Assembly: GCA_023450535.1 (NCBI GenBank) | Contig: JAEXGX010000187.1 | Coordinates: 1-6,705 of the forward strand | Reading direction: 5' to 3' | Source of the DNA: Pseudomonadota bacterium | GTDB taxonomy: Bacteria; Desulfobacterota; Desulfovibrionia; Desulfovibrionales; Desulfovibrionaceae | DNA: 6,705 nt | Part shown: positions 1 to 5,953 of the stretch, in pieces | Position numbering within the stretch: the stretch's first letter is position 1 | Layout: each line of letters starts with the position of its first letter | Made by a program: the position numbers and the translations under genes | The notes under the pieces: model-generated | Seen by the model: only the letters and a program-made list of their open reading frames with translations | Told to the model about the DNA's origin: nothing | The model's database searches: none

Positions 1-2
1 CG

Positions 3-105
3 GCAGGGCGTAGTACGCCCTGCACCCCCAATTATTACACTATGTTATAATTATGGGGGTCCGGGGGAGATTATCTCCCCCGGCGGGGCACGGGGCGGAG
101 CCCCG
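3..105. repeat. Cluster of four consecutive GC-rich hairpins in a non-coding region
   Basis: Four inverted repeats follow one another almost without spacers. The first has arms 3-11 and 15-23 (9 bp, 3-nt loop). The second has arms 24-29 and 55-60 (ACCCCC/GGGGGT), continued by AATTAT at 30-35 with ATAATT at 47-52 across a two-base bulge; its interior is AT-rich. The third has arms 61-70 and 74-83 (10 bp, 3-nt loop TTA). The fourth has arms 91-96 and 100-105 (CGGGGC/GCCCCG, loop GGA). The first three abut exactly. No coding region was found in bases 1-190. The arrangement resembles an intergenic palindromic element (REP/BIME-like) or a stack of terminators; which of these it is cannot be decided from one copy. 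Confidence 0.75.
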
Positions 106-122
106 GTTTCTCAACACTCTGG

Positions 123-149
123 AAAGGCCGGGAGCAATTCCGGCCTTTT
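123..149 (-). terminator. Probable terminator of the operon, possibly bidirectional
   Basis: A perfect 9-bp stem (AAAGGCCGG at 123-131, CCGGCCTTT at 140-148) encloses an 8-nt loop. It lies 42 nt beyond the osmC stop codon, where the minus-strand transcript would be expected to end. Read on the minus strand the stem ends in UUU followed by CC, a short U-tract; read on the plus strand it ends in UUUU. It could therefore also stop a convergent gene to the left of the window. The weak U-tract limits confidence in efficiency, not in the existence of the hairpin. Confidence 0.65.
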
Positions 150-190
150 GCTGATAAAGTCTTCAGGAGCCCGGAGGAGGAAGGGGAATA

Positions 191-619
191 TCAGTCTTCA
201 TAAACGGCGCGCAGATCATATTCCATGTCAATGCCGTCGTGCAGGGAGCCGGTGACAAGGCAGCCGCCCTTCATGACCCGGGCGACGCGTTCAAAAAGAT
301 CATAATCTTCTTCATCAATCCCCATGAGCGCCCGGATGGTAATTTTTTTGACGCGGCTCTGCCCCTTGTCATTGGCGTCTACCTCCAGTTCCGCTGAAAG
401 TTCCAGTGAATGATGGCGCAGACCTCTGCTCTCCATAGCCGAGTTCAGCGAAGCGGCGTAACAGAAGAGCGCCGCCGCGCCCAGCAGCTGTTTTGCCGTG
501 CCGCCGCGCTGTTCGGGAGGAATGCCGGTGTTGTCGATAATGATATCGCCCAGCGCTGCTCCGCCCGTGTGAATGGTGTGGACATCTCCGTCGCGTTGAT
601 AGGAAACGTTAAGCTGCAT
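191..619 (-). CDS. OsmC family protein (putative thiol-dependent peroxidase)
   Basis: This 142-residue protein has the size and layout of OsmC/Ohr proteins, small cytoplasmic dimers that commonly reduce organic hydroperoxides with a pair of cysteines. An N-terminal beta-rich part (residues 1-30) precedes the TAKQLLGAAALFCYA helix carrying Cys53, the usual place of the first reactive cysteine. A charged strand region (70-98) follows, then a helix ending in GGCLVTGSL with Cys120, the position of the second cysteine (CPV in many homologues; here CLV). The start at 619 is supported by AAGGAG at 626-631, 6 nt upstream. It is the last gene of the cluster, 80 nt after the 201-aa gene, with a GC-rich hairpin in the gap. 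Many OsmC-like proteins have no proven substrate, so peroxidase activity is a family inference. I cannot place it in the OsmC, Ohr or YhfA subgroup with certainty. Confidence 0.85.
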   Translation of the reverse strand: MQLNVSYQRDGDVHTIHTGGAALGDIIIDNTGIPPEQRGGTAKQLLGAAALFCYAASLNSAMESRGLRHHSLELSAELEVDANDKGQSRVKKITIRALMGIDEEDYDLFERVARVMKGGCLVTGSLHDGIDMEYDLRAVYED

Positions 620-625
620 GGAAAG

Positions 626-631
626 CTCCTT
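626..631 (-). promoter_or_regulatory. Ribosome binding site of the OsmC gene
   Basis: AAGGAG lies 6 nt before the ATG at 617-619. The context AAGGAGCTT is shared with the binding site of the preceding 201-aa gene. It follows a strong hairpin (637-671) by only a few bases. Confidence 0.8.
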
Positions 632-636
632 GATAT

Positions 637-671
637 CCGGCCGCGCGGGCGAGGGGGGACCACGCGGCCGG
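637..671 (-). other. Stem-loop in the gap before osmC
   Basis: CCGGCCGCG (637-645) and CGCGGCCGG (663-671) form a perfect 9-bp stem. On the minus-strand RNA it can extend by one G-U and two G-C pairs, leaving an 11-nt loop. No U-tract follows; the osmC ribosome binding site begins 5 nt after the stem. It may protect or define an RNA end, slow transcription, or influence osmC translation. No convincing -35/-10 promoter was seen in this 80-nt gap. Confidence 0.6.
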
Positions 672-699
672 GAGGTTCAGGCAGAGTTCGGACAGGGGA

Positions 700-1305
700 T
701 CAGGCGCAGTCGTGCTTGTCCCAGGGTTTGCGGTTGTCGCGTTCGATTTTGAGCATGAGGGCGTCGTTGGCATCCTTCAGTTTGGCGATTTCCCTCGCCT
801 TGAAATTCAATCCCTTGAGCACGGCATAGGCGGGCGCGGCTTCGACGTTGGCGGGCAGGGGAAGATCTCCGATCCATGCCGCAGTGGGGGCGATGCAGGC
901 GGCGGGCAGCGTCTTTTCCAGCACGACGCCGCGTTCAATGCCCAGGCCGTAGAACAGCGCTGTGGAGCGCGCGGCAACGATAATGAGCATTTTAGCGGAG
1001 GGAATGGCCAGGGCCTGATCCAGCACAGCGAGCAACCCGGCTTCGTCTCTGACGCCGTCCACCACGGAAAGCTCACTGCCCGGCGCAATGGGTTCTACCA
1101 CATAGCCTGCGGCTCGCGCGGCGTCAGCAATACTTTCGCCCGCCACTGCTCCTGCCAGAGCTTCGGCTTCAAGATCGTCCGTCACGGACAGAGGCACGAG
1201 CGCGCCCTTGCGGCGCATTTTGGCAAGCTGTTCCGCTTCACCGGATTTGAGCAGTTCATCCGCGACATCCGCAAAAATGAGGAATACGTTTTTCCCGGTA
1301 GCCAT
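700..1305 (-). CDS. Small AlkP-superfamily-like protein, apparently lacking catalytic metal ligands
   Basis: This is a 201-residue soluble protein with no signal peptide. I know no named family for it, but it carries several AlkP-type landmarks. NVFLIFADVADELL (6-19) resembles the first strand with its metal-binding Asp (here Asp13), followed by LAKMRRKGALVP (27-38), like the L..L...GA segment of phosphodiesterases and sulfatases. SIADAARAAGYVVE (58-71) resembles the 'adaL..aGY' helix of that superfamily. Residues 117-164 align without gaps to the C-terminus of the AlkP enzyme at the right end of this window, with about 14 identities in 48, including FYG.G...G, PT, LP.P and E. The SDHG metal motif is missing; the nearest equivalent strand reads LIIVAARS (107-114). 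The C-terminus (165-195) is a charged, possibly coiled helix. The start at 1305 has AAGGAG 6 nt upstream and lies 1 nt after the previous stop codon. A catalytically dead partner or sensor is my inference; the fold assignment is moderate. Confidence 0.7.
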   Translation of the reverse strand: MATGKNVFLIFADVADELLKSGEAEQLAKMRRKGALVPLSVTDDLEAEALAGAVAGESIADAARAAGYVVEPIAPGSELSVVDGVRDEAGLLAVLDQALAIPSAKMLIIVAARSTALFYGLGIERGVVLEKTLPAACIAPTAAWIGDLPLPANVEAAPAYAVLKGLNFKAREIAKLKDANDALMLKIERDNRKPWDKHDCA

Positions 1306-1306
1306 A

Positions 1307-1588
1307 TCAAGCTCCTTGTCTTAAGGTTTTTTCCTGAACATGACGGGCCAGCAGTTCGCCGTTGGGAGAGAGGAAAAACCAGACAATTCCGGCATCTTCT
1401 TTTTCGCGGCGGACACGCAGCAGCGGCGTGCGCTGCCAGTAATAGATTTCGTCATGTTCGGGCGTTTTATGCACACGAAGTTTTCCCATGAGAACAATGG
1501 GTTCCATGAAATCCACCCCCACACCGACGGCACGGGCCAGGGCGAACAGTGTCTGTTCAAGAAGACTCTGAATTTCGGCGCCGGTCAT
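1307..1588 (-). CDS. Hypothetical 93-aa protein, translationally coupled to the MFS gene
   Basis: I do not recognise this protein. The reading frame runs further upstream, but the start is placed at the ATG at 1586-1588: it has GGAGGA (1595-1600) 6 nt upstream and overlaps the MFS stop codon in an ATGA junction, a classic coupling arrangement. The product is 93 residues, soluble, without signal peptide or membrane segment. Residues 5-25 look like an amphipathic helix. The remainder looks beta-rich with conserved-looking aromatic strands (EIYYWQ at 47-52, IVWFFLSPNGELLARHV at 68-84) and a basic stretch around 57-63. The pattern suggests a small ligand-binding or regulatory alpha/beta domain, but no function can be assigned. 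The stop codon sits 1 nt before the next start, and the binding site of the 201-aa gene lies within its 3' end. Confidence 0.8.
   Translation of the reverse strand: MTGAEIQSLLEQTLFALARAVGVGVDFMEPIVLMGKLRVHKTPEHDEIYYWQRTPLLRVRREKEDAGIVWFFLSPNGELLARHVQEKTLRQGA
1312..1317 (-). promoter_or_regulatory. Ribosome binding site of the 201-aa gene
   Basis: AAGGAG lies 6 nt before the ATG at 1303-1305 and inside the last codons of the 93-aa gene. It fixes the start of the 201-aa protein and implies coupled translation. Confidence 0.75.
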
Positions 1589-2850
1589 GACCGTTCCTCC
1601 AGAGTGTCTTTCATGAACAGGGTGGCGATGAAGGCCAGCACGCTTCCCCCAAGCATGAGTAAAAAGGCGTCGCCATAGGCGGCCAGCTCTGTGGCGCCGT
1701 TTTCTACGCGCCAGGCCAGCACTGCGCCGAACAGGCTTTGCACTACAGCGGCAACCGCCGGGCCGCTGCAGTTGAGAAAGCCACAGGCGGAGGCCAGGGC
1801 AGATGGAGGGACGCTCTCCTTGATCATGGTGAAGCTGAGTGGTCCCATGCAGGTTGTAGCGATGCTGAGAAACAGGCCAAGCGCGGTGAGCGTCGTGAAG
1901 GAGAACGGTTCTCCACGGTGCAGGCAGATACAGGCCAGGACGAGGCTTTCCAGAAGGGCGGCGGCCAGCAGAAAGACGCGGCGGGAGTGAAAAACATTGT
2001 CCGAAAGCCAGGGAAAGACCATGATCAGCAGCAGCGGCCCCAGAGACATGATGGAGATGCTGAGCCCGGCGGCTTCCTTGCTCAGGCAGTTGGCCTGCAT
2101 GAGGTAGGCCCCCCACCAGGTGGTGAGCAGGGCGAACAGATTGCCGACCATGAACATGAACCAGATGAAGATGAGCCAGAAGTTCTTCAGCTTGGCGACT
2201 ACCAGCAGCCCTTCCTTCAACGCCTGGATATTTTCATGGACGGAGGGCCTATGGTTGCCGCCTTTGTCGCAATCCGCGTCGTTGAGCAGGACGCAGATTG
2301 CGCCGCCCAGCAGCAGGGTGAAGATGCCCGCTGCAAGCAGTGCCGCACGCCAGCCCATGAGATTGCCTGCCGCGACCAGGGGACTGGCCGCCAGCAGCGT
2401 ACCCAGCGCGCCGCAGCCCGTGAGCACGGAGCAGTATTTTGCGTAGCTGCCCGGGGGGACGAGCGAGGCCAGGATCTTGTAGGACGGCACATTGCTGGCC
2501 AGGGTCAGGCCGAGCAGAAAGCGGCAGACCACGGCGGGGAGAAGATTGTCACAGAACGCGAACAGGATGCAGAAGATTCCGGCAAGGGCTTGGTAGAGGG
2601 CCAGGGTTCTGCGTCCTCCCACAATGTCGGCCAGCAATCCGGAGGGGATTTGAGTCAGGGCGTAGCCCAGCATGGTGGCCGAGCTGATCAGGCTGAAGGA
2701 GGCCGCGTCCAGCGAAAAATCCTTCATCAGATCCACGGCCAGCACGGACGGACAGACCCGATGGAAGAAGCTCAGGGCATAACCGGCACTAAGCAGGGAA
2801 AGGACGGCCAGAGGGCTAGTCAATTTCAGGCGGGCGGACATGGCATGCAT
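1585..2850 (-). CDS. MFS transporter, 12 membrane segments, substrate unknown
   Basis: This 421-residue inner-membrane protein has the length and pattern of a major facilitator superfamily symporter: about twelve hydrophobic segments (roughly 11-30, 51-72, 84-104, 106-128, 141-160, 167-189, 222-246, 261-281, 291-311, 318-338, 348-377, 393-413) with a hydrophilic central loop at 190-220. Motif A appears between the second and third segments as GLLADIVGGRR (71-81), with its Asp, Gly and paired Arg. FFHRVCPSVLAVDLM (28-42) near the first segment resembles the F-x-R-x-x-P-x-V stretch of many proteobacterial MFS carriers of organic anions, but the substrate cannot be read from this. The ATG at 2850 is 1 nt after the tctA stop codon, with CAAAGG at 2860-2865; Met4 at 2841 is an alternative start. 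Its 3' end overlaps the 93-aa gene by 4 nt. Next to a TTT system it may transport a related substrate or export a product. Confidence 0.9.
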   Translation of the reverse strand: MHAMSARLKLTSPLAVLSLLSAGYALSFFHRVCPSVLAVDLMKDFSLDAASFSLISSATMLGYALTQIPSGLLADIVGGRRTLALYQALAGIFCILFAFCDNLLPAVVCRFLLGLTLASNVPSYKILASLVPPGSYAKYCSVLTGCGALGTLLAASPLVAAGNLMGWRAALLAAGIFTLLLGGAICVLLNDADCDKGGNHRPSVHENIQALKEGLLVVAKLKNFWLIFIWFMFMVGNLFALLTTWWGAYLMQANCLSKEAAGLSISIMSLGPLLLIMVFPWLSDNVFHSRRVFLLAAALLESLVLACICLHRGEPFSFTTLTALGLFLSIATTCMGPLSFTMIKESVPPSALASACGFLNCSGPAVAAVVQSLFGAVLAWRVENGATELAAYGDAFLLMLGGSVLAFIATLFMKDTLEERS

Positions 2851-2851
2851 C

Positions 2852-4357
2852 TCAGGCCGCCTTTGTCAAACGCCATTTGCGCAGGGCCTGCCAGCTGTTC
2901 CAGCAGACAAAGGCAATGGTGATTATGTTAAAGAACAGAGCAATGGGACTGGTGAACATGACGCTGAGATCATTGTTATTCATGAGCAGCGTCTGCTGGA
3001 GGGATAGTTCAAAGGATTTTCCCAGTACGAAACCGATGATGAAGGTGACGATGGAATAGTTTGCCGCGCGCATGATAAAGCCCGCAAAGCCAAATACTGC
3101 CATGACGTAGACATAGAAGGGATCGGACTCCATGGCATAGGCCCCCATGACGCAGATAAACAGAATGACCGGAAACAGGACTTCCTTGGGGATATCCAGC
3201 ACACGCACGAAGATGCGGATGCTGAGGAAGCCGAGCAGCAGGGTGGCGATATTGCCCAGAATCATGCTGCCGTATACGCCGTAAACCATGCGGCCATGTT
3301 CCTCGAACATCAGGGGGCCGGGCGTGATGCCATGCACGATGAATGCGCCCACCAGCAGAGAGGCCGCCACGGAGCCGGGGATGCCAAGGGTGAACAGAGG
3401 AATGAGCGCCGCGCCCACCACGGCGTTATTGGCGGTTTCCGGCGCGCATACACCCTTGATGTCGCCCTGCCGGAATTTGTCGCCGGGTTTGGCAGCCTTT
3501 TCCGCGACGCCGTAGGAAAGAAAGCAGGCCACGGTGGAGCCCAGGCCGGGGCATGCGCCGATGCCCGATCCGATGAACGCGGAGCGCAGCAGGGTAGGAA
3601 CAAGGCTGAGAGCTTCTTTCAGAGAAAGATCGTTTTCAGGATCTTTGTAATCTACGGTCAGCATGTCTTCAAAGGTGCATTCCCGGTTGTCGCATGCCGT
3701 GCATTGGCGGATGATTTCGGCTACGGCCAGCATACCGACGCCGATGGTTGCCACGGGCAGGCCGGATTCCAGTTGATACAGGCCGAAATCAAATCTGGGC
3801 ATGCTGGCTACCGGTTCCATCCCGATGCAGGCGCACAGAATGCCGATGCAGGCGGAAATGACGCCGTTGAAGAAGGATTCGCTCTCCAGTGCGGCGATGA
3901 GCGTCATGGCCAGAATAAGTACGGAAAGCAGCTCCGCCGGGCCCATTTTCAGCGCGTATTTCGCCACGGATCCGGCTACAAGAATGACCAGGAGCGTGGA
4001 AAAGAGATCGCCGAACACGGATGAGATGAGCGCCGTTTTCATGGCCTTGAGGCCTTTGCCCTGCCTGGCCAGCGGGTAGCCGTCGAAACAGGTGGCCGCA
4101 GCCTCGGGCGCGCCGGGCGTGTTCAGAAGGATGGCAGAAACGCTGCCCCCGAAGCAGCCGCCCTTGTTGATGCCGACCAGAAAGCCGATGGCGCCGATGG
4201 CGGGCATGAAATAGGTGAGGGGAATGACCATAGCGATGGCGATGGGGCCGGACAGGCCGGGGATACAGCCCACCACGATACCCAGGGAAACGCCGAGAAT
4301 GACGTAGAGGACGTTGACCAGCGTCAGTGCGTCCATGAAACCGTTCAGTATGTCCAT
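2852..4357 (-). CDS. tctA: Tripartite tricarboxylate transporter large permease subunit, TctA family
   Basis: This 501-residue polytopic protein is the large membrane subunit of a TTT carrier. With TctB it forms the ion-gradient-driven inner-membrane part that accepts substrate from periplasmic TctC. The family length (~500) and hallmarks are all present: GCIPGLSGP (30-38), LLNTPGAPEAAATCFDGYPLA (78-98), which closely matches the TctA signature, the second repeat's GACPGLGSTVACFLSYG (267-283), and APETANNAVVGAALIPL (305-321) with TLGIPGS (323-329) and GITPGP (343-348). The two PGLS/PGLG loops reflect the internal duplication of the family. An unusual cysteine cluster, CTACDNREC (219-227), sits in a polar loop. 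The ATG at 4357 follows AAGGCAGG with a short spacer, and the gene starts 37 nt after tctB. Substrates of the family include citrate, tartrate and other carboxylates; this one's is unknown. Confidence 0.95.
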   Translation of the reverse strand: MDILNGFMDALTLVNVLYVILGVSLGIVVGCIPGLSGPIAIAMVIPLTYFMPAIGAIGFLVGINKGGCFGGSVSAILLNTPGAPEAAATCFDGYPLARQGKGLKAMKTALISSVFGDLFSTLLVILVAGSVAKYALKMGPAELLSVLILAMTLIAALESESFFNGVISACIGILCACIGMEPVASMPRFDFGLYQLESGLPVATIGVGMLAVAEIIRQCTACDNRECTFEDMLTVDYKDPENDLSLKEALSLVPTLLRSAFIGSGIGACPGLGSTVACFLSYGVAEKAAKPGDKFRQGDIKGVCAPETANNAVVGAALIPLFTLGIPGSVAASLLVGAFIVHGITPGPLMFEEHGRMVYGVYGSMILGNIATLLLGFLSIRIFVRVLDIPKEVLFPVILFICVMGAYAMESDPFYVYVMAVFGFAGFIMRAANYSIVTFIIGFVLGKSFELSLQQTLLMNNNDLSVMFTSPIALFFNIITIAFVCWNSWQALRKWRLTKAA

Positions 4358-4394
4358 GAGAACCTGCCTTCAGTTTTTTGAGGAGAGGGTGCCT

Positions 4395-4838
4395 TCAGGG
4401 CAGCATGACGCCCAGCCCTTTCCACAGTGCGGCCCAGATGGTGAATACCGTGGCGGCGGCGACAATGGCGAGGCGCAGGGGCCTGCGCTCCCCGCAGAGC
4501 AGACAGCAGGCGGCCATGACAATGGCCCCGCCCGCGAAATAGCCCAGAAGGCGCATCAGGGGCATGGAGGCCGCGAGCACGGCGAGAAAGGCGAGGCAGT
4601 GGGCGAAGGTCGTCAGGTTGATGGCGGCGGGTTTGTTTCTGCCTGCGCCTGTGACGATGGTTTTGAGCAGATTGGCCGCCGCGCAGAGGATCATGATCCA
4701 GGCCAGGATATCGGGCAGCAGGGAGGCGGGCATGCCGAAACCGGGGTATTCCGGCGTATGTGCGGGAATGATCCAGCCCAACAGGGCGATACCGAACAGA
4801 ATGGTGAACACGGAAGAAGCAATGTTGGTGCGATACAT
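4395..4838 (-). CDS. tctB: Tripartite tricarboxylate transporter small permease subunit, TctB family
   Basis: This 147-residue hydrophobic protein has four or five predicted membrane segments (about 7-24, 44-62, 79-97, 101-115, 121-138), matching the usual 140-160 residues and topology of TctB. TctB is the poorly conserved small membrane subunit needed for TctA function. GFGMPASLLPDILAWIMI (33-50) fits the family's G....FP.....ll stretch after the first segment. A basic loop (66-70, GRNKP) separates the halves. Identification rests more on position than on sequence: it lies between unmistakable tctC and tctA genes, in the common C-B-A order. The ATG at 4836-4838 is preceded by AAGAGG with a 5-6 nt spacer. 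A strong hairpin lies in the 77-nt gap that separates it from tctC. Confidence 0.9.
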   Translation of the reverse strand: MYRTNIASSVFTILFGIALLGWIIPAHTPEYPGFGMPASLLPDILAWIMILCAAANLLKTIVTGAGRNKPAAINLTTFAHCLAFLAVLAASMPLMRLLGYFAGGAIVMAACCLLCGERRPLRLAIVAAATVFTIWAALWKGLGVMLP

Positions 4839-4861
4839 GATGGCCTCTTGTGTTGACGGTT

Positions 4862-4902
4862 GCGAGCTTTCCGACCGGGATCGTTCCGGTCGGAAAGCTC
4901 GC
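4862..4902 (-). other. 17-bp perfect stem-loop between tctC and tctB
   Basis: The arms at 4862-4878 and 4886-4902 are perfectly complementary over 17 bp (GCGAGCTTTCCGACCGG against its reverse complement), with a 7-nt loop. It starts 13 nt after the tctC stop codon and ends about 23 nt before the tctB start. No U-tract follows on the minus strand, so full termination is unlikely. In binding-protein transporter operons such as malE-malF, intercistronic stem-loops protect the upstream mRNA and give an excess of binding protein over permease. The same role is inferred here. Confidence 0.8.
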
Positions 4903-4915
4903 TCGGGAGGTCCGT

Positions 4916-5857
4916 TCAGTTCCAGAGTTTGCGGTTGTCTTCCAGTTGCTTCCGCAATATGTCCGTCAGTTCGGCCGAATTTTTATAGTTGGGGAAGAAA
5001 TGCAGTTTTTCATCCACAAGAGCCTTGAAATCGTCGGAAGTGACGATGAGTTCCAGTTCTTGCTGAAGCGTTTCCAGCACATCGGCGGGAAAGCCTTTGG
5101 GCACCACGATGACGCGGTAGGCGTCCATGACAAAGGGGGCATCCATGATTTCCGTTACGGACGGCACATCCGGATAGTGGGCGGTTCGTCCGTTGGTGGT
5201 CATAGTCAGAGTACGCACTTTGCCCGCGCGATCCTGTTCGAAGTGCAGGCCGCCGGAGTAACCAATATCGCCGTGTCCTCCGATAATGGCCGTGACGATG
5301 GCGGAAGGGGATTGCCCCGGAATGAAATTGACCCGGGCGCCCGTTTCCCGGGCGTATTTTTCCATGACCTGACGGTCCTGGGCGGTCTGGAACAAGTAGT
5401 TGAGCGGCTTTTCCGCAGTTTTGCTTGCCTCAAGTGCTTCACGCAGGTTCTTCCAGGTCTTGTCCGGCGCGACGATGTAGCTGGCGTCGCCGGTAAAGAT
5501 CGCGCAGACGAAAATATAGTCCTCCATCCTGAATTTTGCCTTCGGGTCCAGACAACTGTATGTAAAGTTGCTGTCCGCACCCAGGCCGATGGTATAGCCG
5601 TCGGGCTTTGCGTTTTTCAGGGTCATGGCGAAGGCGCCCAGACCTCCGCCCGAGACGTTTGTAGCCACGAAAGGCTGGTTGAATTTTTCAGACAGTTTCA
5701 GCCCTATGACTCTGCCTACCATGTCGATGGAAGAGCCTGCGCCGGAGCCGAGCAGGAATTTCACGGGGCGTTCGGGCCATTCGGCCAGGGCGGATCCGGA
5801 GACGCAGAGTGCACCCAGGGCGGCGGCAGCGGCGATACTCAGAAAGCGTTTGAACAT
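4916..5857 (-). CDS. tctC: Tripartite tricarboxylate transporter periplasmic substrate-binding protein, TctC/Bug family
   Basis: This 313-residue exported protein captures the substrate for the TctAB permease. A Sec signal peptide is evident: MFKR, a hydrophobic stretch at 5-20, and cleavage likely after SALA (Ala25). The mature protein starts EWPERPVKF, matching the family's usual YPxRPI opening. KPDGYTIG (84-91) is the family's PDGYT signature. The C-terminal half contains PDVPSVTEI and VPKGFPADVLETLQ, the usual 'P.vPt..E' and 'p.g.P..v...l' elements of Bug proteins. The start was set at 5857 because GAGGAGGA (5863-5870) lies 5 nt upstream and the signal peptide begins there; an in-frame ATG at 5923 would add 22 residues ahead of the signal. 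The first binding loop reads LLGSGAGSSID (35-45) rather than the common PFAAGGxxD, so the ligand may be unusual. The substrate is unknown. Confidence 0.93.
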   Translation of the reverse strand: MFKRFLSIAAAAALGALCVSGSALAEWPERPVKFLLGSGAGSSIDMVGRVIGLKLSEKFNQPFVATNVSGGGLGAFAMTLKNAKPDGYTIGLGADSNFTYSCLDPKAKFRMEDYIFVCAIFTGDASYIVAPDKTWKNLREALEASKTAEKPLNYLFQTAQDRQVMEKYARETGARVNFIPGQSPSAIVTAIIGGHGDIGYSGGLHFEQDRAGKVRTLTMTTNGRTAHYPDVPSVTEIMDAPFVMDAYRVIVVPKGFPADVLETLQQELELIVTSDDFKALVDEKLHFFPNYKNSAELTDILRKQLEDNRKLWN

Positions 5858-5862
5858 GGGGG

Positions 5863-5870
5863 TCCTCCTC
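5863..5870 (-). promoter_or_regulatory. Ribosome binding site deciding the tctC start
   Basis: GAGGAGGA lies 5 nt before the ATG at 5855-5857. It settles the start at the signal peptide instead of the upstream in-frame ATG at 5923. Confidence 0.85.
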
Positions 5871-5905
5871 GGAGAATAAAAGGGGCAGGCCGGTAAGATT
5901 GCGTT

Positions 5906-5939
5906 GCCGCCATGACGTGGCAAGCTGTGTCATGGCGGC
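5906..5939 (-). other. Stem-loop between the AlkP gene and tctC
   Basis: GCCGCCATGAC (5906-5916) and GTCATGGCGGC (5929-5939) form a perfect 11-bp stem with a 12-nt loop, 14 nt after the AlkP stop codon. No U-tract follows on the minus strand. It could be a weak terminator or attenuator, or an RNA-stability element that separates expression of the enzyme from the transporter. No clear promoter was recognised in the 96-nt gap, though a weak one cannot be excluded. Confidence 0.65.
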
Positions 5940-5953
5940 CGCCGGGTTTTAAA

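Noticed and set aside
46..51. TATAAT resembling a plus-strand -10 box
   Set aside because: No -35 match lies 16-18 bases upstream (the region is a C-run), no plus-strand gene follows, and the bases are part of a hairpin arm.
1589..2116. Upstream in-frame extension of the 93-aa gene to a 269-residue product
   Set aside because: The extension lies inside the MFS coding region and reads as low-complexity shadow sequence. The ATG at 1588 has a good ribosome binding site and an ATGA overlap.
1738..2922. Long plus-strand open frame (394 codons) opposite the MFS and tctA genes
   Set aside because: Its product is rich in Gln, Gly, His and Arg with no domain pattern, as expected from the antisense of a GC-rich gene. 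The opposite strand encodes clear MFS and TctA proteins.
4850..5896. Plus-strand open frame (348 codons) opposite tctC
   Set aside because: It spans the tctC gene and the tctB-tctC hairpin, lacks a convincing ribosome binding site or recognisable domain, and is explained by stop-poor antisense of a GC-rich gene.
5858..5923. Longer tctC start at 5923
   Set aside because: It would place 22 residues before a clear signal peptide and run through the hairpin at 5906-5939. The ATG at 5857 has a strong GAGGAGGA site.
5858..5953. Possible promoter (TTGCCA followed by AATCTT 17 nt later) before tctC
   Set aside because: The -10 match is poor and the -35 match lies in the hairpin loop. It is not strong enough to report as a feature.
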